NCBI RefSeq assembly: GCF_000373265.1
Contig: NZ_KB890762.1
Coordinates: 1 to 57,703, forward strand
DNA: 57,703 bases
DNA from: Pontibacter roseus DSM 17521
Lineage (GTDB): Bacteria; Bacteroidota; Bacteroidia; Cytophagales; Hymenobacteraceae
Direction of reading: 5' to 3'
Positions 15,586-25,205 of this stretch are shown here, piece after piece. Position 1 is the stretch's first letter. Each line of letters starts with the position of its first letter. The notes beneath the pieces are model-generated. The model was given only the letters and a program-made list of their open reading frames with translations. It ran no database searches and was not told the origin of the DNA. The translations under genes were made by a program, and so were the position numbers.

Positions 15586-16587
15586 TCAATTTAGCCTCTT
15601 AAAGCGTTCCATCGGGTTAAAGCCAGCCTGCTCATTCACCAGAAAGCTAATTGGTTGCTGTGGATTGGCCAATATTTCTTTCTCCCGAATACCCCAGGGT
15701 TTCAGCATTTCCTCCAGCATGTGGGCATAGGCGGTCAGGACCCAGGGGTTGAACACTTCGTTGGTGACATCATCAATAATGGTATCCATTGTGATGTACC
15801 TGTCTTCGGGCTTGAGTGGGCGCTCAAAGTACTCTGGGACCGCATTGAAGATGTAGGCTGCGTAAAACACACGCGCCTTAAATTCGGCTACCTGTATCGG
15901 GTGCAGTTGCTGCCCCTGCGTGAGGCGGTACAGTCTGCCTAAGGCCTTGCCGATAATGCCGTTGTCCAGGAGCGTGCATACCACGGACACGGAGCCGAGC
16001 TTGATGCTGAAGGCCATGGTAGTCAGTTCATCCTGGTACTCGAACGGCAACTCATCCTCTGTGGGGCTGACCTCTAATAGGAACAGGGAGCAGGGGAGGA
16101 AGTCGGAGAAAACCATAGGCACCCGCAGCGACTGCAGCACCTTGAAAAATTCCCGGAATTTACCCAGCATTTTGTTGTTTTCGCTGATGGGGTTCTGCGG
16201 CATGATGAGCGGGTCAGTCTCCTTGATAAGCTCCGTTACCAGGGTGCCGTAATACATCTTGCCAATCCACTGAAACAGCCTCTTCTGATCTAGCTGCTGC
16301 AGGCCAACCATACCTAGCGCTGCGGCTTGCTCTACTTCTTTTTCCAAGGGTATGACATATTGGGTATGGCAGCTGTCGCAGCAGGGGATGGTCAGTTCGC
16401 CAAAGGTGGCCACGCTTTTGTCGAGCAGGAGCAGTTCCTTGTGCTGAAGACCGTACTTCTCCTGCAGCCATGTCCCAAATACAGGAGTGCGTTGTTCTAT
16501 GGTTATGTCTGTGCCACACAGAAAGCAGTTTTCGTCGCTGAACTGCATTTTCTGGAATGGGTCGTATAGCTTGAGTTCGTCCGTCAT
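15586..16587 (-). CDS. zinc-ribbon protein of unknown function
   Basis: A 333-residue cytoplasmic protein. Near the N-terminus two CxxC pairs, C21-C24 and C70-C73 (IPCCDSCH), probably bind one zinc ion, as in HNH-like or rubredoxin-like knuckles. The rest is helical and not recognised. There is no signal peptide. A -7 box TATCTTTG lies at 16607-16614 on the minus strand, 20 bp before the start. No family name can be offered; the length and intact frame suggest a functional gene. Confidence 0.75.
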   Translation of the reverse strand: MTDELKLYDPFQKMQFSDENCFLCGTDITIEQRTPVFGTWLQEKYGLQHKELLLLDKSVATFGELTIPCCDSCHTQYVIPLEKEVEQAAALGMVGLQQLDQKRLFQWIGKMYYGTLVTELIKETDPLIMPQNPISENNKMLGKFREFFKVLQSLRVPMVFSDFLPCSLFLLEVSPTEDELPFEYQDELTTMAFSIKLGSVSVVCTLLDNGIIGKALGRLYRLTQGQQLHPIQVAEFKARVFYAAYIFNAVPEYFERPLKPEDRYITMDTIIDDVTNEVFNPWVLTAYAHMLEEMLKPWGIREKEILANPQQPISFLVNEQAGFNPMERFKRLN

Positions 16588-16762
16588 GTTCAGGTTGATT
16601 TGGCTGCAAAGATACTAAATCAGGAGGGATTGGTCAGCGGTTGGAGCGGAGGTAGTTTGGGCTATTGCCGCCTTGACATTTATGGGGGTAGGAGTCGAGA
16701 ACGATTGCCACACTCCTGTCCCTCTCAAAAGGTAACCCTACTCAGCCATGGACATCCCCCTG

Positions 16763-16778
16763 CCCCCTTTGAAGGGGG
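16763..16778. repeat. CCCCCTT(T/C)GAAGGGGG palindrome, copy 1
   Basis: Short GC-rich palindrome also found at 45184-45199 and 47838-47853 within similar sequence. It is part of the mosaic of intergenic repeats. Confidence 0.7.
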
Positions 16779-16999
16779 TCTTTCTGCCTTACTCCTCATA
16801 AGGTATAGGCGCTGCATTACAGAACACTGGCAGGAATAGCCAAGCATCCTTACCACAGCAGCCACGAAGGTATAGCATCAGCCGGTTGCAGACTGCTCGA
16901 ATGTCTCACCACCGTTCCCGCTGCGCTCGAACCGGCGGTGGGTAGCGTAACAGATTCCTCCTTTCGTCGGAATGACAAACAAAGCATTACTGGAACGTG

Positions 17000-17215
17000 A
17001 GCAGGTATAGCAGGCGAAGAGCAGGTTTAGGTATAGCCTTGACACCCCTCTGACTCCCCTCAAGGGGAGAGCTTCCACAGCAGCCACAGAGCAACGGCCG
17101 GAGCCTGGTGCAATGATGACGATTTTGTGTCTAAGCGTCAGCGAGTTCAAAAACGTCCTGACTTTTTTGCTTGTTTGGGGGTAGGGCCCCTCGATTCTCA
17201 TCAAGTAGAAAAGTG
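17000..17215 (-). repeat. composite intergenic repeat, copy C
   Basis: Minus-strand copy of the family at 44960 and 47598. Shared parts are AACTCGCTGAC in a hairpin loop (stem about 17118-17126 with 17150-17158), a CTGCTGTGGAA segment and the palindromic CTCCCCTTGAGGGGAG block (about 17052-17070). The first hairpin of the family is degenerate here. Confidence 0.65.
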
Positions 17216-17334
17216 AGGCCCCGCCGGCTAGGCGAAGCTATGAAAAAATTCAGGATGAAAGATGCAAAAACAGTAGCTACAAAGGAGCAGGCGCCGGAAC
17301 CGGCACTATTGAGAAAAAAGTGAGAAGAAGAGAT

Positions 17335-17724
17335 AACAGCAAGCCTATAAGCCGGGTTTTGTCATCAGACCGAAGCCTGACGTCTTATCATTTATCTAGG
17401 CCTGCACTCACGCACAGGCTCCATCGACCTACCCACTGACATCGGACGAGCAGCCCTTAGCCCCGCCAAAGCGGAGCGCTGTCAGCCTATTTGGTCTTTC
17501 AACTCCTAAGGTTTACCCAGCTGGGACAGTCACCTGCCCACTGGTGCGCTCTTACCGCACCTTTTCACCCTTACCACGCTTGCACGTGGCGGTACTTTTC
17601 TGTGGCACTGGCTGTAGCCCTCCAGTCTCCCGAAAGGCCCCTTCCCGTTAGGAAGTAGGATGCTCTGCGTTGCCCGGACTTTCCTCCCCTCCAGGTGGAG
17701 CGGCGATAAGACGGCTTGCTGTTA
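17335..17724 (-). ncRNA. rnpB: RNase P RNA
   Basis: Catalytic RNA of RNase P, class A. On the minus strand the ends pair (AACAGCAAGCC with its complement near the 3' end). Conserved parts visible are GGAGGAAAGTCCGGGC near the 5' end, CACAGAAAA, GGTAAGGGTGAAAAGGTGCGGTAAGAG split by variable stems, AACCC and the 3' GGCTTATAGGCTTGCTG. It processes the 5' ends of tRNA precursors. The ends are estimated from the terminal helix. Confidence 0.95.
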
Positions 17725-17739
17725 ATTCTTCGATACCTG

Positions 17740-17747
17740 CAAAGGTA
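17740..17747 (-). promoter_or_regulatory. -7 box of rnpB
   Basis: TACCTTTG on the minus strand, about 16 bp upstream of the RNA 5' end. It matches TAnnTTTG; a -33 TTG at the standard spacing is not evident. Confidence 0.6.
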
Positions 17748-17912
17748 TAGTAAATTGTTGGATTGCTTGATTGTTCAAGCGTTGAAAGCAGCTATAAGTT
17801 CCCTCAATAATAGGAGACAGGTCATGCACAAACCTTATGAGCTATACCTATTTGCAACGGGGCGGTGAGGTATAGCAATTAGGCATGGCTTAAAACTTCT
17901 AAACCCTCAAAC

Positions 17913-18869
17913 TTATCGCAGCCTCACCAGCGTGGCGCCGTAGCCGAACTTCTCTTTGCGGGCATCCTCGAAGAAGCGTATGCCAGGGGTGCGGCTCAAT
18001 AACTTCTGGATTTCCTTGCGGAGCACGCCGTTGCCGGTGCCGTGTATGAAGATGATTTCGTGCATGTTGGCGGCCATGGCGCGTTCTAGGGCATCCTGGA
18101 AGCGCTCCAGCTGCAGCTTGAGCATGGCGCTGTTGCTCATGTCGCTGTAGTCCTCTACCAGCTTCTCGATGTGCAGGTCTACCTCATGTTCCGGCGCCTG
18201 CACCTTTGCGTTCTGCTGTGCGGCAGGCTTTTCTGAGAGCTGCTCCTTTATCTTATCGGTGTCCACGGCCACAGGTTTGGTATCCAGCTGGAACAGATAG
18301 GCCTCTTTGTTCACAACAGGGGCTGTTTTCTTGCTCTTGTAGAAGGAGTTAGCCCGAAACTGCACTTTCTTGGTGACAGGCTCAAAAAGGGAAGGGCTGC
18401 CATTGCGGTGCTGCAGAAACTGCACAATCAGGGTAGGCCATTTCTCAAAATCCTTCAGGTGGTAATGTCCCACCACCCGGGTCGCTTTGGGGGGCAGTTT
18501 ATCGTTCTGCAGGCCACGGTATTGGTTGTTGCGCTCTTCGCCGCAAGTAAAGAGGATGTCGTAGTCGGTGTTGTTGATGACGGTGGCCGCCAGCAGCTCC
18601 TCCGACTGGTGCACCATGCCCAGGTAAATCCCTTTTTCGGCCAGAACGGGTGCGGGAGGCTCTTTTCGGGCAGCAGGCCGGGCGATGTCCGGCTCCGCAT
18701 TTCGGAAGGCTTTTGCCTCCTCTGGGGCAATCAGCACAATCTCCCGGCGCGAAACAGGTATGGTGAAGTCGTTGTCGATGGCGACTTCCACGATATTATT
18801 ATCGAGTATGCGTGTAATGATGCCTTCTTCTCTGCCAGACATCAGGCGCACGCGGTCTCCTACGTTCAT
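17913..18869 (-). CDS. DUF2027-Smr domain protein
   Basis: A 318-residue protein with an N-terminal KOW/SH3-like segment (MNVGDRVRLMSGREEGII), a DUF2027 middle domain and a C-terminal Smr domain (about 230-318). The Smr signatures are EVDLHIEKL and FIHGTGNGVLRKEI, the same fold as the nuclease end of MutS2. Smr domains bind or cut branched DNA or RNA; in Bacteroidota this architecture is common but its job is not known. It lies alone, with terminal genes oriented alike on either side. Confidence 0.88.
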   Translation of the reverse strand: MNVGDRVRLMSGREEGIITRILDNNIVEVAIDNDFTIPVSRREIVLIAPEEAKAFRNAEPDIARPAARKEPPAPVLAEKGIYLGMVHQSEELLAATVINNTDYDILFTCGEERNNQYRGLQNDKLPPKATRVVGHYHLKDFEKWPTLIVQFLQHRNGSPSLFEPVTKKVQFRANSFYKSKKTAPVVNKEAYLFQLDTKPVAVDTDKIKEQLSEKPAAQQNAKVQAPEHEVDLHIEKLVEDYSDMSNSAMLKLQLERFQDALERAMAANMHEIIFIHGTGNGVLRKEIQKLLSRTPGIRFFEDARKEKFGYGATLVRLR

Positions 18870-19092
18870 AGTTCTAAGGTTTGATATGTATGTTCAGCCG
18901 GTATGCGCCGCTGCTAATGGGCTATACCTGTTTGTCTGTCTACGCTAGCGCCTCCTCCAGGTATGCCCATCGGGATTCTTCGTTACTCGGGTTTTCCTAT
19001 AACATAGAAGTCCCCAACAGCAGGAAGAGGTATAGCTAACAAGACTGACCCTTTACAAAGATACGACTTGCAATTCAGAGTTGGCTGCTCTA

Positions 19093-20010
19093 TTAAAAGT
19101 AGAGTGGGTGTAGCCGGAAGCCGTCCCGCCGGTTGTATTCCAGGGCCGGAGCCGGTATTTTGACGATACTCAACACATAGAGCGCCGTGTTCACAACCTT
19201 ATTGCGGCCTTTGAAGTGCATCAGGTTCAGGTCGGGGCTGAGGTAGTACTGGCGGCGGGCATCAAATCCGCGCACCTGGTTCAGCTCTTCGTCGTTGTAC
19301 ACCATCCCTTCGCCGCCATACCCGACTGCTATACTCAGCCATTTCGGATACCGGCTTTCCTCCTTCAGAAAATCACCCACGTTCACCGACAGCCAGTAGG
19401 TCTGTCCGTTATAGTCTTTCAGGGCCTGCTCCCCTAGGCTGCTTCCCAGCACATAGGGGCGTTCTCCGGCATAGCGGGTGGTATGGAAGGAGTACTTAGG
19501 CATAAAGCGCACCTCCCGCCAGGCCAGTTCCTGCGCCACGACGGCAGCCGAGCCCACGGTATTGGCAATTGCATCGCCCACAGAGGCGCCGTAATCTGCC
19601 TGGTAGCCATCGAAAATCTCAATTGGGGTCTGCAGGGCTATACCTACCAGCCCACCGTAAATTATCGCTTTCTTGTCAGGCACGCCGGCCCAACGCAACA
19701 GGTCTATACCTGCACGGCTTTGGTGGAAGGCGCCCCAGAAATGGCCAGCTTTGTCCATCTGCTTCCACTGGCGGTTATCGTTGAAGAAATGAAAACCGAT
19801 GCGTTCCTGGTCCTGGTACCAGGCGTTGTTCAGCGAGAGCAGCAAAGCGGTATAGCCGGCCGTGAAACCTGAGCCCAGAAGCAGCAGCCGCTGTTTGTTG
19901 AGGGGGGCTGTCGTGGAATCACTCGCGGTGGCGGCGGCTATACCTCGGACAGGCTGCAGCGACAGCAGGCAGCAGAATCCAATGGTCAGTAAAAACGATT
20001 TTCGAGGCAT
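19093..20010 (-). CDS. DUF2279 family exported protein
   Basis: A 305-residue protein with an N-terminal signal peptide; the start at 20010 (MPRKSFLLTIGF) is preferred over 20037 because it gives the signal directly. The middle part resembles the DUF2279/YfiM family (KAGHFWGAFHQSRAGIDLLRWAG-like region, GYQADYGASVGDAIANT). Family members are predicted envelope proteins of unknown activity. A TATCTTTG box ends only a few bases before the start codon (see findings). A Bacteroidota outer-membrane location is possible. Confidence 0.78.
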   Translation of the reverse strand: MPRKSFLLTIGFCCLLSLQPVRGIAAATASDSTTAPLNKQRLLLLGSGFTAGYTALLLSLNNAWYQDQERIGFHFFNDNRQWKQMDKAGHFWGAFHQSRAGIDLLRWAGVPDKKAIIYGGLVGIALQTPIEIFDGYQADYGASVGDAIANTVGSAAVVAQELAWREVRFMPKYSFHTTRYAGERPYVLGSSLGEQALKDYNGQTYWLSVNVGDFLKEESRYPKWLSIAVGYGGEGMVYNDEELNQVRGFDARRQYYLSPDLNLMHFKGRNKVVNTALYVLSIVKIPAPALEYNRRDGFRLHPLYF

Positions 20011-20037
20011 CCCCCAAAGATACACAACCCAATGCAA

Positions 20038-20429
20038 ATGCGGACATGGCCCCCGCCGGCTTCAGAAGTATGCTAGTTCCAGCTTTCTATTGTTTTTCTA
20101 GCCACCATCCTCAGTTCTAAGGGAGGCTGGTAATCCTTAACTGACTGTATGTTAGGCTGCTGTTGCTGTCGGGAATCAAAGATTCGTGCTAGTCAACAGA
20201 GCCTCCTTGCGCTACCGAAATTGAATTATAACCTAATTTAGAAAAACGCTGTATTAACAGGTGTTTTGAAAACAGCAGGCACCCGCTTTCCTGGCCTGCA
20301 AGCATACCCATTTCCTAGACTATATTTAATAGATTAGCTAACGAATAACACATGGCATGCCGGGCACTCCCGTTCGGCCGCACTTGAAATGAAACATGTT
20401 AAGCAGCTATACCCTACATCTCACCTTAT
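20038..20429. other. intergenic region before pyruvate carboxylase
   Basis: About 390 bp without a supported gene. No clear promoter, hairpin or repeat was found apart from one TATACC word near 20409. Confidence 0.5.
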
Positions 20430-23400
20430 ATGAAAATCAAAAAAGTACTTGTCGCTAACCGCGGCGAAATCGCCATCCGTGTACTTAGGGCCTGTACAGA
20501 GCTCAACATCCAGACGGTGGCCATCTATACCTACGAGGACCGCTACTCGCTCCACCGCTACAAAGCCGACGAGGCCTATCAAATAGGCAAAGATAACCAG
20601 CCCTTGCAGCCCTACCTCGACATTGACGGCATTATTGCCATTGCGAAGGATAATGGCGTGGATGCGATTCACCCAGGGTATGGATTCCTGTCCGAAAACC
20701 AGCATTTTTCCCGCAAATGCGCCGAGAACGGCATTATTTTCATCGGGCCGCGGCCGGAGGTGATGGGCGCGCTAGGCGATAAGGTATCGGCAAAGAAGGT
20801 GGCTGTGAGCTGCGAAGTACCCATCATACAAAGTAACGACCTTGACCTGAACACTTATGATACCGCGCTGGAAGAAGCGCACCGCATCGGCTATCCGCTC
20901 ATGCTGAAGGCAGCCGCAGGCGGCGGCGGACGGGGCATGCGCGTGATTCGGGACGACGAGCAGTTGGAGAAAGGTTTCTTCGAGGCCAAAAACGAAGCCT
21001 TGAAGGCTTTTGGGGACGATACACTGTTCCTGGAGAAGTACGTGGAGAACCCGAAGCACATCGAGGTGCAGATTGTAGCCGACAACTATGGCAACATCAC
21101 CCACCTCTTCGAGCGCGACTGCTCTGTGCAGCGCCGTTTCCAGAAAGTGGTGGAGGTGGCTCCGGCCATCAGCCTGAACGAGGAGGTGCGCCAGCAGTTG
21201 TATGACTATGCCATCCGCATCTGCAAAGCCGTGAATTACAACAACGTGGGCACGGTGGAGTTTCTGGTGGAACCGCACAATAACAACATCTACTTCATCG
21301 AGGTGAACCCACGGATTCAGGTGGAACATACTGTGACAGAGATGATTACGGGTATAGACCTCATCAAAACACAGATATTCATTGCCGACGGCTATACCCT
21401 GGACCACGAGGAGGTGCTGCTGGGTCCCCAGCATACCGTGCGGGCAAACGGCGTGGCCATCCAGTGCCGCATCACCACCGAGGACCCGGAAAACGATTTC
21501 AAACCCGATTATGGCACCATCATCGCTTACCGCAGTGCGGGCGGCTTCGGCATACGCCTCGATCAGGGCAGCGTTTACCAAGGCGCTAAAATCAGTCCTT
21601 TTTTTGATTCGCTGCTGGTAAAGGTATCGGCGCAGGCACCTACTTTACGCCATGCGGCCATGAAGATGTCGCGTACGCTGGACGAGTTTCGTATCCGGGG
21701 TGTGAAGCAGAACATCCAGTTCCTTCAGAACATCATCACGCACCCAACTTTCATCTCCGGCGACGCCACCGTGGATTTCGTGAAGAACCACTCCGAGTTG
21801 TTCGTGTTCAAGAAAAGCAAAGACCGCGCAACCAAACTGCTGAGCTTTCTGGCCGATGTGATAGTGAACGGCCACCCAGATGTGAAGAACCCGGACCCGA
21901 ACAAGGTGCTCTCTAAACCAGATTTCCATGGCTTCAATTTGAACAAGCCCTATGAGCCGGGCACCAAGGACCTGCTGACAAAGCTGGGACCAGAGGAATT
22001 TTCCAAATGGCTGCGCAACGAGAAGCAGATACACTACACCGACACCACCTTCCGGGACGCGCACCAGTCGCTGCTGGCCACCCGCATGCGCTCCTTCGAC
22101 CTGCTCAAAATAGCCGAGGCCTACGCCAAGGACCATCCGCAGACCTTCAGCATGGAGGTATGGGGCGGCGCGACCTTCGACGTGTGCCTGCGCTTCCTGC
22201 ACGAGGACCCGTGGCGCCGGCTGGCCGAGATACGCGAGGCTATACCTAACATCCTGCTGCAGATGCTCATCCGCGGTTCCAACGGGGTAGGGTACAAGGC
22301 CTACCCCGACAACCTGATTGAGGCTTTCGTGGAGAAATCCTGGGAGACGGGCGTGGATATTTTCCGCATCTTTGATTCCCTGAACTGGATGAAGAGCATG
22401 GAGCCTTGCATCAACTTCGTGCGCAAGCGTACGGGTGGTTTGGCCGAAGGTGCCATCTGCTATACAGGCGACATCCTGAACCCGAAGAAGACCAAGTACA
22501 ATCTGGACTACTACCTGCAGCTGGCCAAGCAACTGGAAGATGCCGGGGCGCACATCCTGGCCATCAAAGACATGGCCGGTCTGCTGAAGCCATACGCTGC
22601 CACGGTGCTGGTGGAGGCGCTGCGCGATACCGTTAAACTGCCCATCCACCTGCATACCCACGATACTTCATCCATACAGTCCGCCACATACCTGAAGGCG
22701 ATAGAGGCAGGCGTGAACGTGGTAGACGTAGCCCTTGGCTCCATGTCTGGTCTTACCTCGCAGCCTAACTTCAACTCCATCGTGGAGATGATGCGCTTCC
22801 AGGAGCGGCACCGCGAGTTCGACCAGAAGAGCCTCAACCGCCACTCCAACTATTGGGAGACGGTGCGCGAATACTACTATCCGTTTGAGTCTGGCCTGAA
22901 AGCCGGTACGGCAGAGGTATACCGCCACGAGATTCCGGGTGGGCAATACTCCAACCTGCGCCCACAGGCCAATGCCTTGGGTTTGGGGGATAAGTGGGAG
23001 CTCATCAAGGAGACGTTCGCGGAGGTGAATCAGTTGTTCGGCGACCTGGTGAAGGTGACACCAAGCTCTAAAGTGGTAGGCGACATGGCGCTATACCTGG
23101 TATCCAACGGCCTGACCACGGTGGACGTGCTGGAGCGCGGCGACCAGATTTCCTTCCCGGAGTCGGTGCAGTCGCTCTTCCGCGGTGACCTGGGCCAGCC
23201 GGCTGGCGGCTTCCCTAAAAAGCTGCAGTCCATCATCCTAAAGGACGAGAAGCCTTTCGAGGGCAGACCCAACGAGCACCTGGAGCCGGTGGATTTTGAT
23301 AAAGAGTTCCGGGAGTTCCAGGAGAAGTTCGGGGCGCATACCAAGTTCACCGATTTCCTGTCGTACCAGCTATACCCCAAGGTATACGAGGGCTTCCACA

Positions 23401-23873
23401 AGCACTACGAGCAGTATGGCAACGTCTCCAAAATCCCGACGCGTTTGTTCTTCTACGGCATGAAACCCGGCGAGGAGGCCATCATCGACATTGCTCGGGG
23501 CAAGTCCATTGTCATCAAGTACCAGTCGCTGGGGCACGTGGACGAGGACGGTATGCGCACGGTGTTCTTCAAGCTCAACGGCCAAACCCGTAACATTGAA
23601 GTGCGCGACAAGTCGGTGAAGGTGGAGCGCGTGCAGCACCAGAAGGTGGACAAAGCCAATCCGAAGCACATCGGGGCGCCGCTTCAGGGCCTGCTGTCGA
23701 AGATTCTGGTGGAGAAGGAGCAGACCGTGAAAAAGAACACGCCGCTGTTCGTGATTGAAGCCATGAAGATGGAGACTACTATCACCGCTTCAGAAGAGAC
23801 GAAAGTGTCAGACATCCACTTGTCGGAGGGCTCCTTAGTGAATACCGATGATTTGGTGTTGAGCCTGTCCTGA
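20430..23873 (+). CDS. pyc: pyruvate carboxylase
   Basis: A full-length 1147-residue biotin enzyme that carboxylates pyruvate to oxaloacetate with ATP and bicarbonate, refilling the TCA cycle. Domains in order: biotin carboxylase (1-~460, with KAAAGGGGRGM ATP-grasp loop and EVNPRIQVEHTVTE), carboxyltransferase (~540-~830, YTDTTFRDAHQSLLATR and the metal-binding LHTHDT), the PC tetramerisation region, and a biotinyl domain with the biotin lysine K1113 in EAMKMET. All key motifs are present. It is a single-gene unit with a strong terminator at 23889. Confidence 0.97.
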   Translation: MKIKKVLVANRGEIAIRVLRACTELNIQTVAIYTYEDRYSLHRYKADEAYQIGKDNQPLQPYLDIDGIIAIAKDNGVDAIHPGYGFLSENQHFSRKCAENGIIFIGPRPEVMGALGDKVSAKKVAVSCEVPIIQSNDLDLNTYDTALEEAHRIGYPLMLKAAAGGGGRGMRVIRDDEQLEKGFFEAKNEALKAFGDDTLFLEKYVENPKHIEVQIVADNYGNITHLFERDCSVQRRFQKVVEVAPAISLNEEVRQQLYDYAIRICKAVNYNNVGTVEFLVEPHNNNIYFIEVNPRIQVEHTVTEMITGIDLIKTQIFIADGYTLDHEEVLLGPQHTVRANGVAIQCRITTEDPENDFKPDYGTIIAYRSAGGFGIRLDQGSVYQGAKISPFFDSLLVKVSAQAPTLRHAAMKMSRTLDEFRIRGVKQNIQFLQNIITHPTFISGDATVDFVKNHSELFVFKKSKDRATKLLSFLADVIVNGHPDVKNPDPNKVLSKPDFHGFNLNKPYEPGTKDLLTKLGPEEFSKWLRNEKQIHYTDTTFRDAHQSLLATRMRSFDLLKIAEAYAKDHPQTFSMEVWGGATFDVCLRFLHEDPWRRLAEIREAIPNILLQMLIRGSNGVGYKAYPDNLIEAFVEKSWETGVDIFRIFDSLNWMKSMEPCINFVRKRTGGLAEGAICYTGDILNPKKTKYNLDYYLQLAKQLEDAGAHILAIKDMAGLLKPYAATVLVEALRDTVKLPIHLHTHDTSSIQSATYLKAIEAGVNVVDVALGSMSGLTSQPNFNSIVEMMRFQERHREFDQKSLNRHSNYWETVREYYYPFESGLKAGTAEVYRHEIPGGQYSNLRPQANALGLGDKWELIKETFAEVNQLFGDLVKVTPSSKVVGDMALYLVSNGLTTVDVLERGDQISFPESVQSLFRGDLGQPAGGFPKKLQSIILKDEKPFEGRPNEHLEPVDFDKEFREFQEKFGAHTKFTDFLSYQLYPKVYEGFHKHYEQYGNVSKIPTRLFFYGMKPGEEAIIDIARGKSIVIKYQSLGHVDEDGMRTVFFKLNGQTRNIEVRDKSVKVERVQHQKVDKANPKHIGAPLQGLLSKILVEKEQTVKKNTPLFVIEAMKMETTITASEETKVSDIHLSEGSLVNTDDLVLSLS

Positions 23874-23888
23874 TAAGTGTCATACCTG

Positions 23889-23930
23889 ACAAGAAAGCCA
23901 CTGCACCTTATAAGGCAGTGGCTTTCTTGT
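23889..23930. terminator. terminator of pyruvate carboxylase
   Basis: ACAAGAAAGCCACTGC (23889-23904) pairs with GCAGTGGCTTTCTTGT (23915-23930), 15 bp after the stop. Confidence 0.85.
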
Positions 23931-24062
23931 ATTATATCAAACCTTCGGCCCCCATATCTAGTAACCTACAGAAGCCAACAGAAAACATTTCGCGGAAAAG
24001 CGGGTTTTATTCTTGCAGATATACTGCATGCATACTATTTTTGATTCATAGCGTGGCTGGCG

Positions 24063-24395
24063 CTATTCGTCTTCGTAGTCCAGGCCCGCAAACTTGTTGT
24101 AGGCCTGCTGCAGCTCTGCAAAGGCGTGCATGTTGCCTTCCTGCCGGCTGATGAGCATGCCTTTCTTGTAGGTCTGCTCGGCCTGTTCGTTTTGGCCCAA
24201 CTCGGCGTAAAGGCTGGCGGCATGGTAGTAGGTGCCTACGTATCGCTCGTGCTCAGCCAGCAGTTTCTCATAGTATTCCATCGCCTGCTGTGGGTCCGTG
24301 GCGCGCAGTTCGGTGGCGATAGCATAGAGCGTGAACGCATCGTTCGGGTCATCTTTCAGAAACTGGAGGAGTTGTTCTAATCTATTCTGAGACAT
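24063..24395 (-). CDS. small TPR protein
   Basis: A 110-residue protein made of about two and a half tetratricopeptide repeats (for example AMEYYEKLLAEHERYVGTYY and ASLYAELGQNEQAEQTYKKG). It is a likely protein-protein interaction module with no signal peptide, thus cytoplasmic. It is transcribed away from etfB, so the 68-bp gap must hold both promoters. The partner is unknown. Confidence 0.82.
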   Translation of the reverse strand: MSQNRLEQLLQFLKDDPNDAFTLYAIATELRATDPQQAMEYYEKLLAEHERYVGTYYHAASLYAELGQNEQAEQTYKKGMLISRQEGNMHAFAELQQAYNKFAGLDYEDE

Positions 24396-24463
24396 TTCTA
24401 TTTGGCTATATTTTAACTAACTTCGCAACAAATTTAACTTTTAATAAGCTAACATTTCTAACC

Positions 24464-25204
24464 ATGAAAATATTAGTTTGCATCAGTAACGTTCCGGATA
24501 CGACATCCAAAATCAACTTTACTGGCGATAATAAGGAATTCGACAAAAACGGCGTACAGTTCGTGATTAACCCATGGGACGAGTATGCTTTGACACGCGC
24601 CATCGAGCTGAAAGAAGCCAAAGGCGGTTCGGTTACGGTTCTCAACGTGGGCGAAGCCGACGCGGAGCCTAACATCCGCAAGGCGCTGGCCATCGGTGCC
24701 GACGACGCCATACGCGTGAACGCACACCCAAAGGATGCTTACTTCGTGGCACAGCAGATTACTGCCGTGGCCAAAGAAGGCGGCTACGACATGATACTAA
24801 TGGGCAAGGAGTCCATCGACTACAACGGCTTCCAGGTGCACAACATGGTAGGCGAGATGCTAGGTATACCGTCGGTTACGCCTGCCTTCAAGTTGGACAT
24901 GGTGGATGACAGCACAGCCCGTCTGGAGCGTGAGATTGAAGGCGGCAAAGAAGTGGTGGAGGTAAAACTTCCTTTCGTAGCCAGCGCCCAACAGCCGATG
25001 TGCGAGCCCCGCATCCCGAACATGCGTGGCATCATGACTGCCCGCACCAAGCCTCTGAAAGTGGTAGAGCCCGTGGGCGGAGAGGCGAAATCGGAGTACG
25101 TGAACTACAGCAAGCCGGAGAAGAAAAGCGGCGTGAAGATGATAGACGCGGACAACGCCGGTGAATTAATCAAATTGTTAAGAAACGAAGCTAAAGTACT
25201 ATAA
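24464..25204 (+). CDS. etfB: electron transfer flavoprotein subunit beta
   Basis: A 246-residue ETF beta subunit. The N-terminus MKILVCISNVPDT and the internal segment ATRAIELKEAKGG-like nucleotide-binding region are typical; the conserved ETF-beta signature lies around VKLPFVASAQQPMCEPRIPNMRGIM. With EtfA it forms a heterodimer holding FAD and AMP. It accepts electrons from acyl-CoA and other dehydrogenases and passes them to the quinone pool. One base separates it from etfA, so translation is probably coupled. Confidence 0.96.
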   Translation: MKILVCISNVPDTTSKINFTGDNKEFDKNGVQFVINPWDEYALTRAIELKEAKGGSVTVLNVGEADAEPNIRKALAIGADDAIRVNAHPKDAYFVAQQITAVAKEGGYDMILMGKESIDYNGFQVHNMVGEMLGIPSVTPAFKLDMVDDSTARLEREIEGGKEVVEVKLPFVASAQQPMCEPRIPNMRGIMTARTKPLKVVEPVGGEAKSEYVNYSKPEKKSGVKMIDADNAGELIKLLRNEAKVL

Positions 25205-25205
25205 T

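Larger units (their letters stand above)
16620..17334. other. repeat-rich intergenic region
   Basis: A 700-bp stretch between the zinc-ribbon gene and rnpB with no supported gene. It contains a CCCCCTTTGAAGGGGG palindrome (16763-16778), several GGTATAGC words, a composite repeat on the minus strand (about 17000-17215) also present at 44960 and 47598, and a segment (about 16895-16980) that looks like another interspersed element. Open frames here are made of repeat sequence. Confidence 0.7.

Noticed and set aside
16881..17204. 108-codon minus-strand open frame
   Set aside because: It runs through interspersed repeat sequence and has no protein features.
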